Source: Halichondria panicea | Taxonomy: Eukaryota; Porifera; Demospongiae; Suberitida; Halichondriidae | NCBI RefSeq assembly: GCF_963675165.1 | Contig: NC_087387.1 | Coordinates: 1,718,501 to 1,782,500 of the forward strand | Reading direction: 5' to 3' | Length of the DNA stretch: 64,000 nt | Part shown: positions 25,201 to 33,370 of the stretch, piece by piece | How the letters are laid out: each line of letters begins with the position of its first letter | Position numbering within the stretch: the stretch's first letter is position 1 | Translations under genes and position numbers: made by a program | Notes under the pieces: model-generated | Databases searched by the model: none | Seen by the model: the letters and a program-made list of their open reading frames with translations, nothing else | Told to the model about the DNA's origin: nothing

Positions 25201-25520
25201 GTACGACTGTAACAAGGGTCAGACTAGTGTCCTTGGATGGAACGGTGTCAATATCCCAGTAACAGAGACAACATCTCCATTCATGCGAGTGGAAGTAGAC
25301 AACTGCAAGGTGAGAACGAAGTTCTTCATAGCAAGCCTTTGTGTTAATTATCACTTCATACATAGCAATTTAATGTAAAATCATCACCCCCCCCCCCCCC
25401 CCCCCCCCCCCCCCTACCCTACAGAGCACCATCTCTACCATGATCCCCACATCTCTACCGGTCGCAGGCCTAGAAAGCAAGTCCTCGTTTGTCAAACTCA
25501 GCGAGGTCTGCTTTGCCTAA
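17874..25520 (+). CDS. Fibrillar collagen alpha chain
   Basis: Secreted chain that trimerises into extracellular collagen fibrils. Twenty-five exons sum to 3,840 nt (1,279 aa). Signal peptide [17 protein letters not shown], then a short GPQGPQG helix and a Cys-bearing break (CSGSCSGGG). Next comes an apparently uninterrupted Gly-X-Y helix of about 1,017 residues (about 62-1078), the classical fibrillar length. The last four exons (24647-24815, 24896-25011, 25076-25309, 25425-25520) form a COLFI domain: [15 protein letters not shown], then [16 protein letters not shown] and repeated Cys, ending SEVCFA. Helix exons start with a whole Gly codon, and many are 54 bp or multiples (54, 108, 162, 270), the fibrillar ancestral unit. 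Donor 19943 is GC. There is no recognisable N-propeptide VWC or TSPN domain. Confidence 0.95.
19165..19775. mobile_element. Interspersed TIR element in a collagen intron
   Basis: Begins ATGCCTCGGTGCGCATGCGC and ends CCTCCACCGAGGCATCAG, so the ends share an inverted ATGCCTCGGTG. A compound GT microsatellite (19210-19288) sits near the left end. The same sequence is present in reverse orientation at 26417-27293. No coding capacity. Confidence 0.75.
21569..21732. mobile_element. Small hairpin MITE in a collagen intron
   Basis: The ends read CTGTATAGCGGGT and ACCCGCTACAG, with further inverted matches inside (GGAAATTTTCGTATTTTTCG region). The GTATAGCGGGT end resembles the CCGTATAGC ends of other MITEs in this window. 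Confidence 0.6.
25386..25414. repeat. Poly-C tract beside the last collagen acceptor
   Basis: An almost pure run of about 29 C lies 10 nt upstream of the AG acceptor of the final collagen exon, where a pyrimidine tract is expected. Its length may vary between individuals, and runs like this are prone to sequencing error. Confidence 0.9.
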
Positions 25521-25985
25521 AAACCTCTTCAACATCTTAGCTCAGAGAATTAACAAACTAGTAATATTACTCTTGACCATCTGACACTAGTTCTCTATTT
25601 TGGTTTAGTGCTGATGTCTGTTCTTTGTATTTGCATGCACTACTTGTTTGTTGTGTCCGGCATTCATTTTCTTGTGTAGGGGATATTATTTACGATTATG
25701 TATTGTTTTTAGGTGCAGACTGCATCGTATTCTGTGTAAAAAAAAATATTGTTTGTTTGAATAATGTATATACAGGGTAATGGTACTGCATGGGCGAGAC
25801 ATGTGCATACTTTTTCTTAACTGTACGCCCATTCTTTCAATTTCTGTGTTTCTCATTTTGTCATTTCGTAATTAATAATTACTAAGTAATTTGCATGCTG
25901 CATGCAAACTCAAAGAGTGGGTAATGATCGACCATGATTGTTGTTAAAAACGATTGATGTCAAAGAAAGCATCACGGGTGCTGAT

Positions 25986-26415
25986 CAGAGGAGGCTGGAA
26001 CCACTTGACCTTAGCTAATTAAGGTCACTAATTGGATTTATCCAAACTTCTCTTGCAGACTACTTCAAGCCTAGTTTTTAGTGTCTATCAGTTTAAAACC
26101 TTATTTTTCAGGGGGGGTCAAATTTTATTTTCGCCAATTTTGCTCAGAAGCAGAGATACAAGTCTCAAAGCCAGTATGCAGTGACCTCGAGAACAAGCCG
26201 CTCATGATATCGAGGCTAGTGCAAGAGCAAGACTTTTGATTGTATCTCTGCTTCTGAGCAAAATTGGCGAAAACAAAATTTGACCCCCCCTAAAAAATAA
26301 CGTTTTAAACTGATAGACACTAAAAACTAGGCTTGAAGTAGTCTGCAAGAGAGGTTTGGATAAATCCAATTAGTGACCTTAATTAGCTAAGGTCAAGTGG
26401 TTCCAGCCTCCTCTG
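25986..26415. mobile_element. 430-bp hAT-like (or Mutator-like) MITE
   Basis: The ends are CAGAGGAGGCTGGAACCACT and its reverse complement. The inverted repeats run about 175 bp with only a few mismatches, so the insertion looks young. Flanks GGTGCTGAT (25977-25985 and 26416-26424) form a 9-bp match. The inner 8 bp, GTGCTGAT, fit the hAT target pattern nTnnnnAn, while a true 9-bp duplication would favour Mutator. It is inserted into the element described at 26417. No transposase frame. Confidence 0.85.
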
Positions 26416-26416
26416 G

Positions 26417-27293
26417 GTGCTGATGCCTCGGTACGGTGGAGGTGCCAAAGCTACATAACATAAAAGTAGCTTTTATACACACATTATCTTGATGAACATC
26501 TTTAATTTTGCTGCATGCAAATAGTGGGTAATGATCAACCATAATTGTTGTTAATTAATGCCAAAGTTCTCGATGCCAAAAGTTCAAGTCTAAATGGCTG
26601 CATTAGCAGAGCCTTGCAGCTCTCTGCTCACTCTTGCAGCTACCAATAGCTAGCGTTCTAGTGCAGAGCTAACTACTAAGTAGAGTAGTAACACTCGGTG
26701 AACAAGTTTTGCTACGGACTCTTCTGAAAAGGCTGCAATGGCATTCCAAGTAAGCAAAACTAGGCATAACTCGAGAACGAAGCATTATTTTGCAAATCCA
26801 CGAATTAAAATTAAAATCCATGACTAGAAGCCTACCGTAAGACGTAGACCTCGATTTAAGGCGACCCTCCAAATATGCGACACCCAGGAGCTTCAGCAAT
26901 TTTCTGACCTCTAAAAGCTCGTCTAAAAGTTAATTAATTAATGTAGCCACTCCCTACCCTCGATTGTAGCCCACTGGAAATCAGTGTTTTTAAGCGGCCT
27001 GAAATCGAGGCAAGTGGACTCTGTAAAGTTACCTCCAATTAGATGCGACCCTCTAAATATGACACCAGGACTTTAATATAATTTTTCAACCTCCAAAACA
27101 AGCGACCTCTGGCTTCGTAATTATTAAAAAGTGTCGCTTTAAATCGAGATCTTACGGTATATTCATAGAAACTCTTTACGTACTTGCACCATACTGATTC
27201 ATCCTTGAGCAGCTGTAGCGGTCTACACACACACTAGCCTTGAATCCAGGCCGATTAAAATATACGGTACCTTGATTGCGCATGGCACCGAGG
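26417..27293. mobile_element. Inverted copy of the collagen-intron element, with nested insertion
   Basis: Runs from GATGCCTCGG to CACCGAGGCATAATTAT and matches 19165-19775 in reverse orientation, including the block with CTAGCTTTTGGTAGCTGCAA-like sequence. It is interrupted by the MITE at 26835-27158; removing that restores collinearity with the intron copy (CTAGAAGCC joined to ATAGAAACTC). Confidence 0.75.
26835..27158. mobile_element. CCGTA-ended MITE inside another element
   Basis: Ends CCGTAAGACGTAGACCTCGA and TCGAGATCTTACGG, flanked by TA (26833-26834 and 27159-27160). The interior holds degenerate inverted phrases (GCGACCCTC/AAATATG) pointing both ways. The uninterrupted host sequence is seen at about 19340 in reverse orientation. 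Confidence 0.8.
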
Positions 27294-27689
27294 CATAATT
27301 ATCGTCTGGCAAATTACACATGAGAAGTGGTAGCCGCTCTTCAACGAAGCTAGAGAAGTGGCTGTTGGCATTGCCGGATAAGTGGTTAGTGGTTAGATGA
27401 AACCACATAAAAGTGCAGTGCAATTTAGTTCTCCACCCAACCTCCATCTCAAGAATTGGCCCCTTACACCATTGGCCAGAGTGCTATTCCCTTTGTTAAG
27501 TAAAATAGCCTATCGTGGAGTGATCATTATGATCTTATCTGCTCTAAAGCCTACCAAGCTCCAGGGCCCTAGACATTCTAGTAGCCTCGTCCCCAGGCTT
27601 TACCTTGTTCTTGTCTGTTCTCTCAATATAAATGAGCTAAAGATGATGATAAAAGAAACTACTATATCTCTCACTGGTGAATCCCAAGT

Positions 27690-27960
27690 ATCTTACTGCT
27701 GTCAACTGTGGCGGCCGCAACATATTCAAAGTAGAAAGAACACAACGCAAAGCAACAAAGTTTATCCTGAATGACTACTCTAACAACTAGACTCCTTTAG
27801 CTTAACACCCTACTGCTCATGTATAATTTTATATACTGGCTCGAAATCCAGGACATAAATGCTTAAACAGGAACCTCAAACACACATCTGATGCAAATAC
27901 TTGCACAAGTCAAAAGGAGTACTAGACCTAGAGTCATCAGTGAGCACACAAATAAAACAC
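27690..27960 (+). mobile_element. LINE reverse-transcriptase C-terminal scrap
   Basis: The frame at 27731-27781 reads VERTQRKATKFILNDYS, the well-known tail of the reverse transcriptase of non-LTR retrotransposons (V-x-R-x-QRRATKFI). Downstream in shifting frames come EIQDINA- and NLKHTSDA-like phrases, as in the same families. It has stops and frame changes and no other LINE domain, so it is a short dead fragment. Confidence 0.6.
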
Positions 27961-28385
27961 ATCTGACAGAATACTTCCGGAACACTTTAGTGATAATTTT
28001 GACCCTATACACTTTTCATTTTCTTTGTCGGTGTTATAAATGTATAACTCATACACATGTATACCTGTAACCATGTATAATTACCAAAGCTGATCCTTAA
28101 AATAATGGTCCAGACTTTTAGTGACACTAGAGCATGCATCATTTTACCAACCATTATATCACCGTGTATAATTATTGTAGGATGTAGCGCAGAGTGCACG
28201 CGGAGTTGTATTTATTAGGTGTTTAGGCTGTCGAATTCTGAAATCCGCGAAAATTAAGCCCCTCGAAAATTTCGCGCTATACGTGATTCTGTTACTTAGT
28301 TGGGCGTGGCCTGATAAGTAAGTGGGGCCCCGCCCAACTACTTGCTTACCCTCGTGGCTTTATTCAGAAGCAGATACAATTTAAT

Positions 28386-31300
28386 ATGAAGAGAGGGTGT
28401 CTAGCTCAAGGCTCAGGGCAGGCCGTTCCTGAGAAGGTGGTGAAGTCCACTAGGGCTGTGCTGTTGTCTAGTGTGAAGGGAGTCTCCTTAAAGAACTTTA
28501 ACAGGGACTACACTAACCTTCTGGGTAAAATACATAACCCATACCCGATAGCTAGCTAGCTACCATCACCAGATCACCTTTATCATCTTTGCATGTAGGT
28601 GGAGCTAGCTATTTGCTGTACCTTAATTAAATGTGATTTGCAGGTACTAGGTGTATTGTTTAGCCGGATTGCTGCATGAACCTTTGAGACTATATTTATA
28701 GCAGTGGCATCTAGTGTATAGGCTAAGCAAGCACGCTCACTTTATAATAAAAATAGACGTTTGCCGTTGCATTTTTATCCAGCTGTGATCTCTCAAATAG
28801 TCTGCATGTAAATTACTGCATTTGAATGTGTCTGCTGCAGGTGAGCGGTTCCCCTGGAGGAAGCTGGGGTATACCAGTGCTAAGGGCTTGCTAGTAGCAA
28901 TGCCTGAGGCTGTCAGGTTCGAGTATTCTGACAGGGATGGTGACTATCGTCTCCATGGGATCGGCACCAAGGATATGTTCATGCCCTCCTGGGTGAAAAA
29001 AGCACAAGGTATTTGAACCAAGACAATTTGTCTGCATTCGTGTTTGTAGAGATTGCATAGTTTTATGTGTGCCGTGTTGAGCAGCTTGTATAATCTCCAG
29101 TATACTAGACCGTTGCACTTCATTATTTCCTTGCAGGCCGAGTAAACAGGCCACCCTCAACCCCGCAGGTTGGACACGCCCTTCTCCAGTCACCAGGAAG
29201 CTCATGTGAGATAACAATTTTAGTAGGCAGAATGTTAAGAGGATCGGTAACACTGCACATCACTTGGAGCTCCAATATACTAGGAGACATGCTTCATAAC
29301 ATAATTATACTGGTTAATATCATTATATCCCTGCAGGCCGAATAAACAGGCCACCCTCAACTCCTAAAGTTGTACATGGCTTTCTCCAGTCACCAGGGAG
29401 CTCATGTGAGATAAATAGGCAGCTTGTGTACAATGCTAGAGGATTGGTAACACTGCACATCACATGGCACTCTCTGGAGGAATCGAGTGAAAAGTTCATG
29501 AAAGAATTAAACGAGAACAGAGTTTCCACATTGGTAAGCATTTTTATTATCACATACATACACCATCATGTGATACACCTCTCTTAGAGCTACTGAATGC
29601 ATGTTTTAGTCTTAAAGTTGGTTGTCCCAAATAAATGCCTCATTATGTGAAAAACAAACACGATCATACTCTTGTTTTGGTCAGATTTTGACTATAGCTC
29701 TGAAACAATAGTATGGTGATTATGAGCTTTGTGCCCATAACCTTATTTCAGATTAAGCAACAGCAGATCTGCTCCTGGAATGAAATGATGTATTTGACCT
29801 TCTGTATAATTGTTACTACAGAAACAGTGTCTCACTGGTCTACTCTCCATAGTAGCCAAGCCAGTGGAAGTCTTCATTCATCCAAAGTGCTTTGCGTGAG
29901 TACACCTTCAAGCAATGTACACTGTTCTGTCTACATGTATCATAGTTTGTTTGTATTATATTTTTCATTATCACACTTCCCTTACAAAGAAAGGTAAACG
30001 GTACCTACAGTTCCCATACAGACGTACCTTATGATGATATATCAAGGGCGTATAAAAGGAGAGAGGGCACGCATGCGACAGCTTGCGAGCAAAAACTAAA
30101 GTGGGCAGTGGAAAAGTACAGTAATACGTATAGATTTTTGTGTACAGTACGTAGTATATCCGGTCTGTTGCTTTAGTTTTTGCTCGCATGTAGGGTTTAT
30201 AGTCAGTTTGGTGTCACTAAATACTCTAGGCTCTCCTTCTTATACCGTCCCAGGTTTGCTCGATTCTCCCTGCTAGAAGATGCTCGTCGAGCTCTAGAGA
30301 TGATGGATGGACTTGAGGACTTGGGGCTGCTATTTAGCTGTTGCCCTGCTAACGAGAAGATGCCTCGGGGCACAGTGAAACCTGTCGTCAAGGATATCAG
30401 CACTGGGGCATCAAAAAAATCATCAAGGAATAATAAGGGGACAAGTCGTAGCAACAGCGTAAAGCATCTTTTAATACGAACAGAACTAGAGAAACCTGTT
30501 ATAAGAACGAAACTAGAGAAACTTGTTGTAAGAACGGAACTAGAGAAACCTGTTATGAGTCGCATTCCCAAGTCATGTGACAAGGCCAATGGATTATATA
30601 GTGACCACCATGTACAGGCAACTACATCATGTGCCAATACCAATGGTATACTTTCAACCCCGGACATTCTTCATCACAGTGGATCGATATCGGACATCTC
30701 GGATGAAGAATGGGACCATGAACTTTTAAACCATCCGCAGAGGTAAAAAAAATCTCGTTATGATTAAGTATGCCTCCTATTGTGTACAGGTACATGGACC
30801 ACAGTCCCATGGTAACGTTCATGGGTTTGGTAGGTGGAGACGACAATCAGCGTATTGAGTTGAGTGGAGTGCACACTGCCAATGAGTGGGGGCTTACCCC
30901 CGTCAGAGTGTCTGAGGTAAGTAACTTAGTTGAGTAATCTTCCCCTAATGTGTGTGTGTGTGTGTGTGTGTGCGTGCGTGACTGTGTAGTGACCCACTGC
31001 AGGTGAACAGTCCTGACCGTATCTGGATACAGCTGGCTGAGTACCCAGAGCATGACCTGGAGGCGCTATCAGTTGCCATGACCACCAGTGACCCCAACAC
31101 TGTGAGCAGAGGCGAGGTCAGTCAAACTACCTTGTGGCCTTATTTCAAGACATTAATATTGTCCCTCTGGAGATAATTATTGTAGTGGATTGTAGTTGGT
31201 GTAGAAAAGTAAATTTGAGGACAGTTCATTGTCAACTAGTGTGCTTAAATGCATCAGAGGTTTCTCTGTATATAAGGTACATGGGTGTGGGAGACAAAAT

Positions 31301-32690
31301 AGCAGTAAATCTTACATACATGTTGATTTGTGATATGAAGAGTATGTGCATGCATGGATGGCATTTTTTGCAGTTGATGGTTGGACTGTATTGTGCTGTG
31401 CTTGTGAGTGTTGGAGGCACTCAAGAGAGAGAAGAGGATGGCTTCTACAGGAGAGCTAGAGTGATAGAGGTCAATCGACCACACTATATTGGACAGGTGA
31501 GTGGGTGTGCCTGTTGCTCAATAGAGCCAAGTTTTGTAGCAATTATCCTCTTCCATAGTCTATAAACTGTGTAGCTCTGAATAGACTGAATTTTTAGGCT
31601 AAATATACTTGCTTCTAGAATTACGAATGATAATACGCCGGGGGAAGCTACATCATTATAGACAAACATGATTACACAATCATTTTGATCATTTGTTTGT
31701 TATCTCCCCACCTGTGTGTATACAGCCTCAGGCTACACTGGAGCTGATAGATTGTGGCTCAACGATGCACAGTGTGTCACTACGTAACCTCTACAAGCTC
31801 CCCCACGGACTGAGAGTGGGCATGGTCCCTCCCCTAGCCCTCCCCACGGCTATTGACGGCCTCTACTCAACATTCAATCACGGAGAGGAATGGTTCCCAC
31901 TGGACAAACAGCTACTATGGAAACACCTACGACACAAAATGGTGAATATAGTGTAGCGAAAAGCTTCTGTAAAGTAGCTGCAGTTTAGAAAGAACTTTTT
32001 GTGGTTGCACTTTGTCTCCCCACAGTCTGATAATAAGTGCCTATAAGTGCAACTAAAACTGTAGACTTTGTAAATTGTGTATATAGTGTGTGCATTTTGT
32101 TCATGCTTGCTTAAATGTGACTACAGGTGTTTGCCAAGGTTACCAGGAAACCATCCGGGCTACAAGTTGGCGTCGTCGATCTCTACTATGATCGTGTTGG
32201 CAAGAACAGAGTAACTAACCTGCTCCTCACTAAAGGACTATACCTCAGCTCCACTTCTCTGCTAGCCGAGACCACACCCACACCTCAAACCACCCCCTCA
32301 CATGCAGTAACCACTCCCCCACGATCATTACTATCTCGGCTCAGTTACCTCCTAAAGAAATCAGAGAACAAAACGATCCTATCTTCTCACGACCCTCAAA
32401 ACAGTTTGTGCACTGAAGAGACATCATCAATGTCAGCTGTACTAGCACCGACAAACTTGTTCAATGGTGTCAAAGTGTCTACTTTTGAGAAAGGAAATTG
32501 TAAGGAAGCTGCCATTGCTGGTATCAAGATGCCCCCTCTGGAGAGAGCCTCGTTAAGCGGGGAGGACTCGTGGTCTATCGAGTCTGATGAGTGCTGTCAT
32601 AGCGACCCACGTCGTCTGAGCAGCAAGTCTCTAGTATTGACAAGTGGTTATCACTCGAGAACTGAATGTTTAACTGATGATGACTGGTGA
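28386..32690 (+). CDS. LOTUS-Tudor protein (TDRD5/TDRD7-like)
   Basis: Related to germ-granule proteins: LOTUS (OST-HTH) domains of this family bind and stimulate the Vasa helicase, and Tudor domains bind methylarginine on Piwi-type partners. Eleven exons: 28386-28524, 28841-29008, 29137-29205, 29337-29533, 29822-29895, 30254-30742, 30790-30916, 31003-31116, 31374-31496, 31726-31941 and 32127-32690. Phases agree throughout; 759 aa. LOTUS at about residues 20-105 (LLSSVKGVSLKNFNRDY, then FPWRKLGYTSAKGLLVAMPE). An extended Tudor domain lies at about 425-570 (PDRIWIQLAEYP, YCAVLVSVGG, FYRRARVIEV, LELIDCGSTMHSV). The C-terminal 190 residues are Ser/Thr-rich. It has one LOTUS and one Tudor domain, whereas vertebrate relatives have several LOTUS domains. 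A TDRD5-like assignment is likely but not certain. Confidence 0.82.
29137..29460 (+). repeat. Tandem exon duplication inside the LOTUS-Tudor gene
   Basis: 29130-29260 and 29330-29460 are similar over about 130 bp, both with intron-end TGCAG|GCCGA, RPPSTP and LQSPGSSC coding sequence, then GGTAACACTGCACATCAC. In the first copy the exon appears to stop early (donor after 29205) and the rest lies in the intron. In the second copy the exon continues to 29533. The result is two adjacent near-identical peptide segments in the protein. Confidence 0.75.
30470..30555 (+). repeat. Three 9-residue coding repeats
   Basis: A 27-bp unit is repeated about three times in exon 30254-30742, encoding RTELEKPVI, RTKLEKLVV and RTELEKPVM. 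It lies in the disordered linker between the LOTUS and Tudor domains. Confidence 0.9.
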
Positions 32691-33370
32691 CTAGCTAGCT
32701 ATATAGCTAGGGATTTTCTAACTGATCTCTTATAATTATTATCATCAGAGGAGCTAGGGAAGATACAATTATATTTTAGGCACTTTATTATGACCTTTAA
32801 TTAAGCATTTCATCTTCCTTTTGGACACGCTCACCCACGTAACAGATTTGTGGAGTTATAAAGAAAGGAAAGATGAGACGTTCAAAGGTCATAATTAAGT
32901 GCATATGAAGAGGGAGGACACAATTAACACTATAGATCTATGACTTTTCTTTACACTCACCCACGTAAAGGGTTTGTAGAGTTTTAAAGTTAAAAAAGGT
33001 GTTTTGTTTCGGGATCCTGATTTACCAAATTTTTTTAGGAAATAAAAAAGCATGTACATGTATATTAACTGTTAATTAAAAGGTCATAAGGCGTCGGCGT
33101 AGCATGATTGATCATAGTCTCATGAATCAGCCGCCGTTCTTTTGGAACCAAAAGAACGGCGGCTGATTCATGAGACTAGATTGATCAGTCTTCGGAGTAT
33201 GACCCTCGAGACTAGATCTAGTACCAGTACAAGGTACATGCAAAACAACAAAATCTAAAAAATTAGCAGAAACAAAATTGGTGTAGAAAAATAATAGCCA
33301 AGCTGCAAGTTAGATCTACATTATTGTCATCTACTTAACTTGTTTGGTCTTTTCTAGATCTGAATCAACG
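32691..33370. other. Spacer upstream of TRIM-C with repeats
   Basis: No gene. It contains a direct repeat of CTCACCCACGTAA at about 32829 and 32948, inverted scraps around GGTCATAATTAAGTGCATATGAAGA (near 32765 and 32890), and the long palindrome at 33115-33178. AG|ATCTGAA just before the TRIM-C ATG is also present before TRIM-D and may be a 5' UTR acceptor. Confidence 0.55.
33115..33178. repeat. 31-bp perfect palindrome with 2-nt spacer
   Basis: 33115-33145 is the exact reverse complement of 33148-33178. The centre reads TTGGAACCAA. It lies about 190 bp upstream of the TRIM-C start. The outer part reads TAGTCTCATGAATCAGCC inward from each side. It is the longest loopless palindrome I found in the window. 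Confidence 0.9.

Larger units (their letters stand above)
25521..28385. other. Repeat-filled spacer between collagen and the LOTUS-Tudor gene
   Basis: No gene seen in 2.9 kb. In order it holds the collagen 3' UTR, a partial inverted copy of the 19165 element (about 25900-25985), a hAT-like MITE (25986-26415), the main inverted copy of the 19165 element (26417-27293) with a CCGTA MITE inside it (26835-27158), a dispersed repeat shared with 36575-36700 (27298-27410), a LINE scrap (about 27690-27960) and a partial MITE end at 28236-28285 (CGAAAATTTCGCGCTATACG). Confidence 0.7.

Noticed and set aside
30203-30667. 154-codon minus-strand frame opposite the LOTUS-Tudor exon
   Set aside because: Complete overlap with a plus-strand exon with conserved phase; Ser-rich shadow without a family.
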